A stretch of 64,000 bases of DNA from Chitinophaga pendula (GCF_020386615.1 NZ_CP077769.1:5753501-5817500); one strand, 5' to 3'; positions 54,048-63,221 are shown, counted from the first letter of the stretch. Made by a program: numbers and translations. Notes: generated by a model from the letters alone, not told the origin.

Positions 54048-54683
54048 CTATTTATTAGGTTGTGGCGTCGTACGTAGGTAAGGTTTGATGATCTTGTGTC
54101 CTTTCGGGAACTTGGCGGGGATGTCTTCGGTGGGGACGGCGGGTACGACGATCACGTCTTCGCCATCTTTCCAGTCTGCAGGGGTGGCTACGCTATATTT
54201 AGCGGTCAGTTGCAGGGAGTCGATCACGCGCAGTACTTCATGGAAGTTCCTACCGGTAGAGGCAGGGTAAGTGATGGTAAGTTTCACTTTTTTATCGGGT
54301 CCGATTACGAACAGGGATCTTACGGTGAAGGTCTCTGAAGCGTTAGGATGGATCATGTCGTAGAGGTTAGCGACTTTTTTATCCTCATCGGCGATGATGG
54401 GGAATGTAACGTCGCAGTGCTGGGTTTCGTTGATATCGCCTATCCAGCTTTGGTGTTTATCGAGGGGGTCTACGCTGAGTGCGAGGACTTTTACGTTTCT
54501 TTTAGCAAATTCCTCTTTGAGGAGGGCTGTTCTACCCAGTTCTGTGGTACAAACGGGGGTAAAGTCTGCCGGATGGGAAAAGAGGACACCCCAACTGTCA
54601 CCCAGGAATTCATGAAAGTCTATATCTCCTTGGGTGGTTTTGGCCTGGAAGTTAGGCGCTATATCTCCTAGTCTTAAGCTCAT
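54048..54683 (-). CDS. 1-Cys peroxiredoxin (Prx6-like)
   Basis: A 211-residue peroxidase. The peroxidatic Cys is C45 in HPADFTPVCTTE. Only one catalytic Cys is evident, with no resolving Cys in the C-terminal half, as in Prx6/AhpC-TSA 1-Cys enzymes. It reduces hydrogen peroxide and lipid or alkyl hydroperoxides. The family's C-terminal PKGHKIIKPYLR stretch is present. The gene is followed by a 38-codon ORF and preceded by a promoter-like box (54704). Confidence 0.95.
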   Translation of the reverse strand: MSLRLGDIAPNFQAKTTQGDIDFHEFLGDSWGVLFSHPADFTPVCTTELGRTALLKEEFAKRNVKVLALSVDPLDKHQSWIGDINETQHCDVTFPIIADEDKKVANLYDMIHPNASETFTVRSLFVIGPDKKVKLTITYPASTGRNFHEVLRVIDSLQLTAKYSVATPADWKDGEDVIVVPAVPTEDIPAKFPKGHKIIKPYLRTTPQPNK

Positions 54684-54703
54684 AATTTTGCCATTTAGGT
54701 TAC

Positions 54704-54711
54704 CAAAAATA
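54704..54711 (-). promoter_or_regulatory. -7 box of the peroxiredoxin gene
   Basis: The minus strand reads TATTTTTG, a TAnnTTTG match, about 20 bases before the start at 54683. A TTTG lies only 11 bases further upstream, which is too close for a good -33 box. Confidence 0.35.
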
Positions 54712-54753
54712 ACGATTTCCTACAAATTTTATAGACTTTAGGGGAGTTTTTTC

Positions 54754-54785
54754 AAAAAAAGTCCCTGGCTGGAGTGGCCAGGGAC
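54754..54785 (-). terminator. Terminator of the 201-aa gene
   Basis: On the minus strand GTCCCTGGC pairs with GCCAGGGAC and is followed by a run of seven T. It lies about 200 bases downstream of the stop codon at 54986. Confidence 0.8.
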
Positions 54786-54985
54786 GGTGAGGGGGTCAAC
54801 AAGCAGTCAACCATTGATTAATGGGTAGGGATCATTAATCAACATCCAATGCATTGGGGATTATGGATGAATCCGGGGGGTCCAACGCAGGATGAGGGGG
54901 ACGGGGGACATTAAACGGATGAGTTGTGGGTTATTGTTCAATGGATGAAAGATCTGCTACGTACGATTACGGGTTACTGGTAGTT
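54786..54985 (-). other. Long 3' untranslated spacer with inverted repeats
   Basis: About 200 bases follow the 201-aa gene before its terminator. It holds TTGATTAATG and CATTAATCAA (54814-54823 and 54833-54842) and the palindrome CCAATGCATTGG (54845-54856). GGGGGTCAACAAGCA at 54791-54805 recurs at 33705-33719. No gene is seen. Confidence 0.5.
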
Positions 54986-55591
54986 TTAAGCGGCCTTCGC
55001 CTTTTGCCAGGCGCAGTAGGCCATAGTATACTTGAGATCGTCGGAGAGATCGGATTTAACGCGGGCGGTTTCTTCTTCGAATTCGAGTTCGAGATAGCCC
55101 AGATAGAGTTCATAGTTTTTGGATAAGAGGTCCATACATTTATCTATTCGTTCGTCATAATTGTTGTTGGCAGCAGGTGTTGGGGGGTGGATGGGGATGA
55201 CAGGTGTTACTTTTTCTATGAAGTAGCACTCTTCTCCGGTGTATTCTACCCAGTCGTCCTGTTGCTGATAGCGGGGGCGGGCGAAAGAGAAACCCAGCTG
55301 ACTGAAGACGACGGGGTATCCTAGTTCGGCTTCCAGGTCGATCATTTCGGGTATTTGGTGCATTTCCTCCAGTCGTTTAACGATGCTCATTTGCATGTCA
55401 TCGGAGGTATCCTGCGCGTATCGTAACATAGTATTGAGTACTTCGTAGGTAGTTACAAAGTCACAAGGGTGCCATTCATTGTCCTTTTTGAGGTGTCCCC
55501 AAAAGGTCAGGTAGTTAGATTCATCGAGGATGATCTGGCTGATGGAGATGGCTTGATAGGCTGTTACTGTTACTGTTTTTACCTTACTCAT
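54986..55591 (-). CDS. Hypothetical protein divergent from a WYL regulator
   Basis: A 201-residue cytoplasmic protein with no signal or membrane segments. I do not recognise a family. Its middle is acidic and helical (DTSDDMQMSIVKRLEEMHQIPEM), then a Pro-rich stretch (TPVIPIHPPTPA), then a helical tail. It is divergent from the WYL-domain regulator, with start codons 135 bases apart, so it may be the regulator's target. The long 3' spacer after it is unusual. Confidence 0.6.
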   Translation of the reverse strand: MSKVKTVTVTAYQAISISQIILDESNYLTFWGHLKKDNEWHPCDFVTTYEVLNTMLRYAQDTSDDMQMSIVKRLEEMHQIPEMIDLEAELGYPVVFSQLGFSFARPRYQQQDDWVEYTGEECYFIEKVTPVIPIHPPTPAANNNYDERIDKCMDLLSKNYELYLGYLELEFEEETARVKSDLSDDLKYTMAYCAWQKAKAA

Positions 55592-55726
55592 AACTGTCAG
55601 GTTTATAGTGATAACAGTACAAATATCTTACGCCATCACGCAGGGGATATGCGTAGTGATAATTTGATCAAAAAATGGTTATTTCAGCGACTGAATGCGT
55701 ATTTTGCCAGTCAAAATAAAACCCTC

Positions 55727-56731
55727 ATGCCCAAGAATAAGGATGCGGTATCCCGCTATAGATGGATAGATGAACGGCTACGCAACAAGCGGCTTTCCAA
55801 ACCCAAGCTGGAGGACCTGATCGAGTTTGTGTCTGAAAAGATGGGCGCTGCTATTTCGACCCGCACTATACAGAAGGATATACAGGATATGCGCCATGAT
55901 CCGGAGCTTAATTATATGGCCCCTATTGTATACAACCGGAGTGCGGGTACCTATAGCTATGAAGACGATAGTTTTTCGATCAGCAACATGCCTATAGATG
56001 AAGCGGATCTGCAGGGGTTGGAAATAGCAATTGGTATATTGGAACAATTCAGAAGTCTGCCGGTGGTGCAGCAATTTGAAGATGCGATTCTCAAAATAGC
56101 TGCCAGCCTGAAGATGAACCGGGAGGCGCTGCAACATAAGGGATTGATCAAGTTTGCGAGAACGAACCAATATAAGGGAGCGGAACATATTCCGACCATT
56201 GTGGAAGCCATTAAGGAATTGGAAGTGATCCGTATTGCCTATCATAGTTTTGAGCGGAAAGAGCCGAAGGAGCACTGGGTGGAGCCTTATCATGTACGTG
56301 AATACCAGCACCGGTTCTACCTGATCGGGAAGAGCCAGCGGGCTAAGGGGGGTACTTTGCTCACTTTTGCACTGGATCGTATTGTGGATATGTGGCCGAC
56401 CAACAAACATTTTGACGAAAAGAATTTCGACGACGCCAACTATTACAAACACGCCATTGGTATCACCGTTCCGGAAGGGAAACCTGAAGAGGTATTGCTG
56501 GCCTTCACGCCCAAGCAGGGTCATTATATCAAATCCCAGCCCATCCATACCTCACAGGAGGTGATCATTGACAATGAAGAGGAATGTCGTGTATCGCTCA
56601 ACGTAGTCATCAATCATGAGCTGGTTATGATGCTGTTAAGTTATGGTGCCAATGTAAAAATATTACAGCCCCGGGAACTGGCGGATAAGATCGCCGCTGA
56701 GGCAAAAGCTATGCTGGCGCAATACTCCTGA
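55727..56731 (+). CDS. WYL-domain transcriptional regulator
   Basis: A 334-residue protein. The N-terminal 65 residues are a helix-turn-helix (MPKNKDAVSRYRWIDERL, then STRTIQKDIQDMR as recognition helix). The WYL domain (about 155-260) has the conserved RIAYHSFE...WVEPYHVREYQHRFYLIGKSQ pattern, and the C-terminal WCX part follows. The start at 55727 was chosen because it begins at the domain boundary typical of the family; an ATG at 55649 lies 26 codons upstream in frame. The domain senses nucleotide- or DNA-damage-related ligands in relatives. The target is unknown, but the divergent hypothetical gene is a candidate. Confidence 0.9.
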   Translation: MPKNKDAVSRYRWIDERLRNKRLSKPKLEDLIEFVSEKMGAAISTRTIQKDIQDMRHDPELNYMAPIVYNRSAGTYSYEDDSFSISNMPIDEADLQGLEIAIGILEQFRSLPVVQQFEDAILKIAASLKMNREALQHKGLIKFARTNQYKGAEHIPTIVEAIKELEVIRIAYHSFERKEPKEHWVEPYHVREYQHRFYLIGKSQRAKGGTLLTFALDRIVDMWPTNKHFDEKNFDDANYYKHAIGITVPEGKPEEVLLAFTPKQGHYIKSQPIHTSQEVIIDNEEECRVSLNVVINHELVMMLLSYGANVKILQPRELADKIAAEAKAMLAQYS

Positions 56732-56774
56732 GTGGTGTAAAGGGGATATACCGCTATTCCCTTTACCTCTTCCA

Positions 56775-57482
56775 TTATCTGGGAGCCTTGAAGAGATCAT
56801 TATTGACTGGTAGATTTACATCTACGCGAGTAACAGTGATGGATAACCCTGCTTCTTTAGCATATGATTTTCCGGCGTATACATATCCTCCAGGAGTCTT
56901 TTTATATTCGCCGTATTCCATTGTTTCGTAGGTCTCTTTTCCATCGACCATCTTATTGGTTTGTATCCGCACCGGCAGGTAGCTGACGGCATCTATAAAC
57001 ATCTCGCGCGCGGGTTCATTACCACCAGTCACCAGTATCTTATATACCGGCTTTCCATTAACCGTTTCTTTGCCTTTCAGGGTAGCGACCTTCCCTTTCT
57101 CCTTATAGCCGGCGAGGTCGGAGAGGTCCAGGCCTTTGTTGTTATTATTTAATTCTTTGTCTGTCATGACTTTGGCGGTACCCTTCTCTCCTATTTGTGT
57201 CCAGCCATTGTTTTTTGTGACAGCGGTTGTGAACCTGGTTGTCAGGATGCTCATTTCGATACGCCTGCCCGCGTCATCTACGGCCCAGCTCCGGATGGAG
57301 CCTTTGATACCTTTTACCTTACACTCTCCTTCAATGTAGAGGGACTTTACTCCTTTCAGCAGCTGCTCTCCTCCCCTGGCGGCGATATATTTCTTCAGGA
57401 TGTCATCGGCAGTTTGTGCCTGCGTATGTAGCGTCTGCAGACAGCCTACTGCCAGCAGGCAAGTGATAGTATAGCTTTTCAT
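56775..57482 (-). CDS. Outer membrane lipoprotein-sorting (LolA-like) protein, paralogue A
   Basis: A 235-residue secreted protein (signal ends TLHTQAQ). The segment ADDILKKYIAARGGEQLLKGVKSLYIEGE and later beta strands (FTTAVTKNNGWTQI, MFIDAVSYLPVRIQ) form an incomplete LolA/LolB-like half barrel that in related proteins carries lipids or lipoproteins through the periplasm. It is a paralogue of the gene at 57590 in the same orientation, about 107 bp away. Function in detail is unknown. Confidence 0.8.
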   Translation of the reverse strand: MKSYTITCLLAVGCLQTLHTQAQTADDILKKYIAARGGEQLLKGVKSLYIEGECKVKGIKGSIRSWAVDDAGRRIEMSILTTRFTTAVTKNNGWTQIGEKGTAKVMTDKELNNNNKGLDLSDLAGYKEKGKVATLKGKETVNGKPVYKILVTGGNEPAREMFIDAVSYLPVRIQTNKMVDGKETYETMEYGEYKKTPGGYVYAGKSYAKEAGLSITVTRVDVNLPVNNDLFKAPR

Positions 57483-57531
57483 AAGATCAGAACAGGTTTG
57501 AGGGGTATATGGTTCACAGACAGTCGGTAAT

Positions 57532-57563
57532 AAAAAAGGGAGTCCGCTGTGTGTCGGACTCCC
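57532..57563 (-). terminator. Terminator between the LolA-like paralogues
   Basis: On the minus strand GGGAGTCCG pairs with CGGACTCCC and is followed by six T. It lies after the stop of the gene at 57590 and separates it from the next paralogue. Confidence 0.85.
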
Positions 57564-57589
57564 TGTATGTATTTCGAATATACTAAAAA

Positions 57590-58306
57590 TTATTTAGCTG
57601 GCATTTTGAAAATGCTTTCATCGATTGGTTTATTCACTTCTACTTTTTTAACTGTCAGTTTCATACCGGAAGGTTCTACGCTGGTAGAAGACGGATAAGC
57701 GAAACCGTAGTCAGTTTTCTGATAGTCGCTGAGTGTGGTAACGGTTTGAATATCCTGGCCATTGATGGCAGTTTTGGTTTCTATTCTAACCAGGTAGTTC
57801 GTGGCAGGATCGATAAACATGTTTGCAGTAACGCCGTTAGTGTTTGTCACCTGTAGTTTGTACAGTTCTTTACCATCTACGGTCTCTTTGCCTTTGAATT
57901 CTACTTTTTTACCTTTTGTTTTATAGTCATATAAGCCGGTGAGGTCCAGTTGTGCCTGTCCGAGACGGAGAGTAGCGGTATCTGTTTCTTTAGGGTCCGG
58001 TTGATTCTGAACGGGCATCTGGCTCCAGCCGCCAGTTTTGGTAACTACCTGTACGTTAGTAGTACCCATTACTTCGAATTCTACGCGGGTAGCCTGGTTG
58101 TTGATGGACCAGGTTTTCATGGGGATCTCCATACCCTGGATTTCCATTACCACCTCTTGCTGCAGTGTTTTCAGCCCTTTCAGTTTTTCAGCCCCGCCAA
58201 TAGCGTCAACGTATTTGGCTACGATCTCATCTGCGCTTTGTGCTTGTGTGGTAAATGCTAGCGCCAGTGCTCCCAGTAACAGGGTTAACGTCTTGAGCTT
58301 TTTCAT
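57590..58306 (-). CDS. Outer membrane lipoprotein-sorting (LolA-like) protein, paralogue B
   Basis: A 238-residue secreted protein (signal ends TTQAQ). The segment ADEIVAKYVDAIGGAEKLKGLKTLQQE matches paralogue A closely, and the later NMFIDPATNYLVRIETKT block fits the same LolA-like half-barrel fold. A -7-like box (TAGATTTG on the minus strand, 58336-58343) lies upstream. The two copies are a tandem duplication with separate terminators; they probably have related substrates. Confidence 0.82.
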   Translation of the reverse strand: MKKLKTLTLLLGALALAFTTQAQSADEIVAKYVDAIGGAEKLKGLKTLQQEVVMEIQGMEIPMKTWSINNQATRVEFEVMGTTNVQVVTKTGGWSQMPVQNQPDPKETDTATLRLGQAQLDLTGLYDYKTKGKKVEFKGKETVDGKELYKLQVTNTNGVTANMFIDPATNYLVRIETKTAINGQDIQTVTTLSDYQKTDYGFAYPSSTSVEPSGMKLTVKKVEVNKPIDESIFKMPAK

Positions 58307-58385
58307 ATTTGTATTGTTTTTAGAGGTTTAGGTCACAAATCTATTCTTTTTTGCCTATGTTTTTATTTTCGCAGGTTTATTTGTT

Positions 58386-58415
58386 TTGTCACCCCCTTTA
58401 AGGGCCTTAGTTTTG
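58386..58415 (+). promoter_or_regulatory. Promoter giving a nearly leaderless ade message
   Basis: TTG (58386-58388), a 19-bp spacer and TAGTTTTG (58408-58415) match the Bacteroidota consensus. The ATG of ade begins 6 bases after the -7 box, so transcription should begin at or next to the start codon. Confidence 0.55.
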
Positions 58416-58420
58416 TCGTT

Positions 58421-60064
58421 ATGAACACCTTTCACATTTCTGGTAATATCATTGACGTCCGGGGGAGGCGTACTTATCCTGGTACTATTTACGTAGAGCA
58501 GGGACGTATCAGCCGTATCGAGGCTGATGAACAAAGTTATGATACCTGTCTGCTGCCGGGATTTATTGATGCCCACGTGCATGTAGAGAGTTCTATGCTG
58601 ATTCCGTCGGAATTTGCCCGGCTTGCGGTAGTACATGGTACGGTAGGAACTATTTCCGATCCGCATGAGATTGCCAATGTGATGGGCGTATCTGGTGTGG
58701 AGTACATGTTGGAGAATGGCAGCCGGGTACCTTTCAAGTTCAACTTTGGGGCGCCCTCCTGCGTACCGGCCACTACATTTGAGACTGCAGGCGCACAGGT
58801 GTCTGTAGCGGAGGTAGCCGCATTGTTAAGACGTCCGGACATAAGATATCTGACGGAGATGATGAACTTTCCCGGTGTATTGCAAAAAGAGCCGGAGGTA
58901 ATGGCTAAGATCGCTGCTGCCCAGGCTGTAGGAAAACCAGTAGACGGGCATGCTCCGGGATTACGGGGAGACGCCGCCCGGCAATACATTGCAGCTGGTA
59001 TCAGTACAGACCACGAATGTTTTACCGCCGAAGAAGCATTGGATAAACTGGCTCATGGTATGCATATATTAATCCGGGAGGGCAGCGCGGCGCTCAACTT
59101 TGACGCGCTTATACCTTTGTTGCCTGAACATTATAATCACATCATGTTCTGCAGTGATGACAAGCACCCGGACAACCTGGTGCAAGGACATATCAACCTG
59201 CTGGTGAAACGTGCACTGGCACTCGGAATGGACCTTTACAAGGTACTACAGGCAGCATGTGTCAACCCGGTTACTCACTACAAACTGGACGTAGGACTGT
59301 TACAACCTGGTGATCCTGCTGACTTCATTGTGATCGACAACATCCAGGATTTCAATATCCTGACCACTTATGTTGATGGCATCAAAGTAGCTACGCAAGG
59401 GGAAACCCTTATTTCCTCTATCAATGAGGCTGTTGTGAACAATTTTGAATGCACGCCCAAAGTACCATCGGACTTCGTCATTCCTGCTACGGACGGCAAA
59501 GATATGGTCACCATACATGTCATGGAAGCATTAGATGGCCAGCTCATTACGAATTCCAGTAAGATGCCGTTGTCTGTAACTGATGGTATGCTAAAAGCGG
59601 ACGTGTCGCGCGATATACTCAAAATAGCGGTGGTAAACCGCTATCATCATGCACCGGTGGCGGCAGGCTTTATCCGCAATTTTGGTCTTACAGAAGGAGC
59701 GATAGCCTCTTCTGTGGCACATGACAGTCATAATATCATTGCAGTGGGCGTAGATGATGATAGTTTGTGCAAGGCGGTAAATGCCGTGATCAGTTACCGG
59801 GGAGGTATCAGTGCTTATGGCAGTGCAGGGTTAAAGTTATTACCACTACCGGTAGCCGGGTTAATGAGTAACCTGGATGGGTATACGGTAGCAGCGCAAT
59901 ACAGCACGCTTGATGAAGCTGCCAAAGCGTTGGGCAGTACGCTTTCAGCCCCCTTTATGACATTATCCTTTATGGCACTGCTGGTGATCCCTCACCTCAA
60001 ACTCAGTGACCAGGGGTTATTTGACGGGGATGCTTTTGCCTTTACGCCTGTGATTGCACAATAA
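58421..60064 (+). CDS. ade: Adenine deaminase
   Basis: A 547-residue amidohydrolase converting adenine to hypoxanthine and ammonia in purine salvage. The metal-binding start is LPGFIDAHVHVESSML, with further ligands in the HGTVGTISDPHEIANV and DGHAPGL blocks; AGISTDHECFTAEEA and MFCSDDKHPDNLV complete the active site. The C-terminal domain (about 400-547) carries AVNRYHHAPVAAGFIRNFGL and GGISAYGSAG, typical of AdeC/Ade. The start fits the promoter above. It is convergent with anmK. Confidence 0.96.
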   Translation: MNTFHISGNIIDVRGRRTYPGTIYVEQGRISRIEADEQSYDTCLLPGFIDAHVHVESSMLIPSEFARLAVVHGTVGTISDPHEIANVMGVSGVEYMLENGSRVPFKFNFGAPSCVPATTFETAGAQVSVAEVAALLRRPDIRYLTEMMNFPGVLQKEPEVMAKIAAAQAVGKPVDGHAPGLRGDAARQYIAAGISTDHECFTAEEALDKLAHGMHILIREGSAALNFDALIPLLPEHYNHIMFCSDDKHPDNLVQGHINLLVKRALALGMDLYKVLQAACVNPVTHYKLDVGLLQPGDPADFIVIDNIQDFNILTTYVDGIKVATQGETLISSINEAVVNNFECTPKVPSDFVIPATDGKDMVTIHVMEALDGQLITNSSKMPLSVTDGMLKADVSRDILKIAVVNRYHHAPVAAGFIRNFGLTEGAIASSVAHDSHNIIAVGVDDDSLCKAVNAVISYRGGISAYGSAGLKLLPLPVAGLMSNLDGYTVAAQYSTLDEAAKALGSTLSAPFMTLSFMALLVIPHLKLSDQGLFDGDAFAFTPVIAQ

Positions 60065-60106
60065 AAAACACCGGGCATTACAGGAAGTTTCCTGTAATGC
60101 CCGGTG
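60063..60106. terminator. Perfect bidirectional terminator between ade and anmK
   Basis: An 18-bp perfect stem (60069-60086 with 60089-60106) with only 2 bases between the arms, containing CACCGGGCATTACAGG, flanked by an A-run on the left that gives U-run for anmK. Serves both convergent genes. Confidence 0.9.
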
Positions 60107-60124
60107 CTATATATCTTTTGGTAG

Positions 60125-61219
60125 CTATATCACCCACAATGCGCCTCCGATACTATCTCTCGAGGCGCCTGTTACGGATGACAACACATTGCTTTCCTGT
60201 CTCCAACGGAGTGCACCCATCAGGGCCATTATCACCGCTTCTTTATATTCGATCGTCTGTGCATCGGGTACTATCACTTCTATATCCAGGTGTTGCAAGG
60301 CTTTCTGCAAGCTATTAACGAGGAAGCTATTCATTGCACCGCCCCCTGTTACCAGCATTTTAGCCGGTCCTGCCGGTAATCCTTCACGGGCAATGATCTT
60401 TTCCACCGCAACGGCCACCTGGGCGGCAATATGTTGTGTATAGGTACCGAGTTTGCCTTGTACTGATATCTTATATTGCTGGATCAACGGCAGGATGGTA
60501 TCCGTTCCGAAATCATTGGCCAGGGACTTGGGGTATTCCTGCTGATAGTAAGGTAATGCCTGCAAAGCTGTGCTGAGTTTTTCGTCAGCGACGCCACCTG
60601 CTGCCAGTTGACCTCCCTCGTCATAGGGTCTACCAAGTTGTTCGGCTAAGGCATTTAGTACGCGATTGCAAGGGCATACATCAAAGGCGACAAAACTGTT
60701 TTCTGATTGGGCGGAGATATTAGCGATGCCCCCCAGATTGAGGTAAAACTGATATCCGGGCAATAATAATCTTTCTCCCATAGGTACGATCGGAGCTCCC
60801 TGTCCGCCTAATGCGATATCCATCCCACGCAGGTCGTTGATCACGGGCAGTCCTGTTTCTGCGGTAATAGCTGCTCCATCCCCTAACTGAGCCGTCATCT
60901 GTGATTCCGGCATATGAAACGTGGTGTGCCCATGGCTGGCTATAAAATGCACCTGGTGATCCAGCTGATGAGCGCTGATAAATGCATTGATCTGCTGTCC
61001 TATATAATGGCCATACCGGCTATGCAATAACAAATAGTCTCTTGCGGGCATTGTCGTTGCGGTAGACAGTTGTGCGACCCATTCCTGCGGATAAGGCTGA
61101 CAGTCTGCAGCTTTGATCTTATATTCCCACTTCCCACGCACTTCTGTCAGCTCAACAAAAACGATATCCAGCCCGTCCAGTGAACTACCCGACATTATGC
61201 CTATCACATTATAAACCAT
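60125..61219 (-). CDS. anmK: Anhydro-N-acetylmuramic acid kinase
   Basis: A 364-residue sugar kinase that recycles cell-wall anhydro-MurNAc, phosphorylating it to MurNAc-6-phosphate. MSGSSLDGLD at the N-terminus, HGHTTFH, the DVCPCNRVLN segment and the late VTGGGAMNS glycine motif are family signatures. The start is placed at the ATG 61219 (MVYNVIG) rather than at the TTG five codons upstream; a -7 box (TACTTTTG) ends just above it, so the message is nearly leaderless. No other cell-wall recycling gene is adjacent. Confidence 0.95.
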   Translation of the reverse strand: MVYNVIGIMSGSSLDGLDIVFVELTEVRGKWEYKIKAADCQPYPQEWVAQLSTATTMPARDYLLLHSRYGHYIGQQINAFISAHQLDHQVHFIASHGHTTFHMPESQMTAQLGDGAAITAETGLPVINDLRGMDIALGGQGAPIVPMGERLLLPGYQFYLNLGGIANISAQSENSFVAFDVCPCNRVLNALAEQLGRPYDEGGQLAAGGVADEKLSTALQALPYYQQEYPKSLANDFGTDTILPLIQQYKISVQGKLGTYTQHIAAQVAVAVEKIIAREGLPAGPAKMLVTGGGAMNSFLVNSLQKALQHLDIEVIVPDAQTIEYKEAVIMALMGALRWRQESNVLSSVTGASRDSIGGALWVI

Positions 61220-61231
61220 GCTTTTTTTGTG

Positions 61232-61239
61232 CAAAAGTA
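61232..61239 (-). promoter_or_regulatory. -7 box of anmK
   Basis: The minus strand reads TACTTTTG, exactly TAnnTTTG, 12 bases before the ATG at 61219. Transcription would start within about 7 bases of the ATG. Confidence 0.45.
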
Positions 61240-61356
61240 AAAAATTGAGGAAAGCTTTAGGAATTCCTGCGATATCCTCTTTTCAAAAATTTTGATTGTG
61301 CTTATGGAATTATGTATTTACTCTGCATCATGCCCCTGTAACAAAGCAATCTCACC

Positions 61357-63195
61357 ATGAAAAAATATGCCCTTCTCCTATCACTAGTGCTGTTGACAGC
61401 CTATTCTGTATTCGCACAGCAACACCTGCTAAAGGGCAGGGTCACTGCCTCCGACAATGGCAATCCGCTTCCGCATGTTACCATACGCATGCTTGGTAGC
61501 AGTCTGGGTACGGTGAGTGGCAATGACGGATATTATCAGCTGGCACTACAGAAAGATACGACCATCACCCTGGAAGTAGCCTTTATTGGCTTTCAGACCA
61601 AAACCATCAAGATCCGTAAAGGTCAGACCAAGGCCGACATTACCTTAGATCCTTCCCGGGAAGTGCTGCAGGAGGTCGTGGTAACAGGTTATGCGTCTCA
61701 GCACAAACGTTCGACAGCGTATTCCTGTGTTACGGTCACGAAAGCTCAATTGCGCGAATATTACCCGGCACCCAGGCAAGCAGATACGGAAGATTACAGC
61801 CCCGTAAACGAAAACATCTTCCATAAAGTAACGGACCGGCCGCTCAGCACTTTCTCAGTAGATGTAGACAGGGCATCTTACAGCAACGTTCGGCGTTTTC
61901 TCAACAGCGGTCAGCTTCCTCCTGAAGACGCGATACGGGTGGAGGAGATGATCAATTATTTTGACTACAAATATCAAAATCCTACTGACGGTGCCCCGGT
62001 GGCTATTTACACGGATATGGCTATATGCCCTTGGAATAAATCCAATCAGCTGGTACGTATTGCACTGAAAGGTAAGTCAGTGACTACGGATAAACTTCCC
62101 GCGTCCAACCTGGTATTCCTCATCGACGTGTCAGGCTCTATGGAATCGGCGAACAAACTGCCACTTGTAAAGCAGGCCTTCAAGGCGCTGGTACAGCAAC
62201 TTCGCCCGGCAGATCACGTATCTATAGTGGTGTATGCAGGTGCCGCAGGGCTGGTATTACCGAGTACAGCTGGTAACGAAAAGACAACGATCCTCGATGC
62301 ATTGGACAAACTCGAAGCAGGTGGTTCTACAGCAGGAGGGGCCGGCATACAGCTAGCATACCGTACAGCAGCCGAACATTTCATCAAGTCAGGCAACAAC
62401 CGGGTTATCTTGGCTACTGATGGCGATTTCAATGTAGGAGCGTCCAGCGATGGCGAATTACAACGTATCATAGAAAAAGAAAAAGAGAAAGGTATTTTCC
62501 TGTCAGTGCTCGGCTTTGGTATGGGTAATTATAAGGATAACAAACTGGAATTGCTGGCAGACAAAGGCAATGGCAACTATGCATACATCGACAATTTCGA
62601 GGAGGCACGCCGCACTTTTGTTACTGAGTTTGGCGGTACGTTATTTACCATCGCCAAAGATGTAAAGCTCCAGATAGAATTTAACCCACGTTTTGTCAGC
62701 TCTTACCGATTGGTAGGATATGAGAACCGTCTCCTACATGACGAGGATTTCAATGATGATAAAAAAGATGCCGGAGATATGGGAGCCGGGCATACGGTGA
62801 CAGCATTATATGAAATCGTACCGACGAATAAGGCCCGCCGTATCGACAATGCACCCGTAGACCCTTTAAAATACCAGGAATATATAACCCGTAATAATAA
62901 GGAGGAAGTCCTCACCGTAAAACTCAGGTACAAACAACCCGATTCGAACAAGAGCCAGTTGATCAGTCAGATCTTACCACTTAACCGTCAGCAAATCCAG
63001 CAGGCCCCGGCAGATTTCCGTATGGCAGCTGCGGTAGCTTCCTTTGGCATGTTATTACGTAATTCAGCTTTTAAAGGAGATGCCAGCTTTGATGAAGTGC
63101 TGGCATTAGCGACCCAGTCAAAAGAAAACGACCCAGAAGGGTATCGCTCGGAATTCATTCAGCTGGTCAAAAAGGCCGCATTATTGAAAAAGTAA
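61357..63195 (+). CDS. Secreted von Willebrand factor A domain protein (YfbK-like) with carboxypeptidase-like domain
   Basis: A 612-residue protein with a signal peptide (ends SVFAQ). The N-terminal carboxypeptidase-regulatory-like domain (about residues 25-105) ends with EVVVTGYASQ, a SusC/TonB-plug-type junction. The VWA domain has the MIDAS D257-V-S-G-S-M and NNRVILATDGDFNVG; an N-terminal YfbK-type segment (YSNVRRFLNSGQLPPEDAIRVEEMINYF) precedes it and a DUF3520-like C-terminal domain follows. Such proteins probably bind proteins or metals outside the cell. Role unknown. It is monocistronic and followed by a hairpin. Confidence 0.88.
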   Translation: MKKYALLLSLVLLTAYSVFAQQHLLKGRVTASDNGNPLPHVTIRMLGSSLGTVSGNDGYYQLALQKDTTITLEVAFIGFQTKTIKIRKGQTKADITLDPSREVLQEVVVTGYASQHKRSTAYSCVTVTKAQLREYYPAPRQADTEDYSPVNENIFHKVTDRPLSTFSVDVDRASYSNVRRFLNSGQLPPEDAIRVEEMINYFDYKYQNPTDGAPVAIYTDMAICPWNKSNQLVRIALKGKSVTTDKLPASNLVFLIDVSGSMESANKLPLVKQAFKALVQQLRPADHVSIVVYAGAAGLVLPSTAGNEKTTILDALDKLEAGGSTAGGAGIQLAYRTAAEHFIKSGNNRVILATDGDFNVGASSDGELQRIIEKEKEKGIFLSVLGFGMGNYKDNKLELLADKGNGNYAYIDNFEEARRTFVTEFGGTLFTIAKDVKLQIEFNPRFVSSYRLVGYENRLLHDEDFNDDKKDAGDMGAGHTVTALYEIVPTNKARRIDNAPVDPLKYQEYITRNNKEEVLTVKLRYKQPDSNKSQLISQILPLNRQQIQQAPADFRMAAAVASFGMLLRNSAFKGDASFDEVLALATQSKENDPEGYRSEFIQLVKKAALLKK

Positions 63196-63221
63196 GACTG
63201 TAGCTACTCCGCAAAGGTTCC

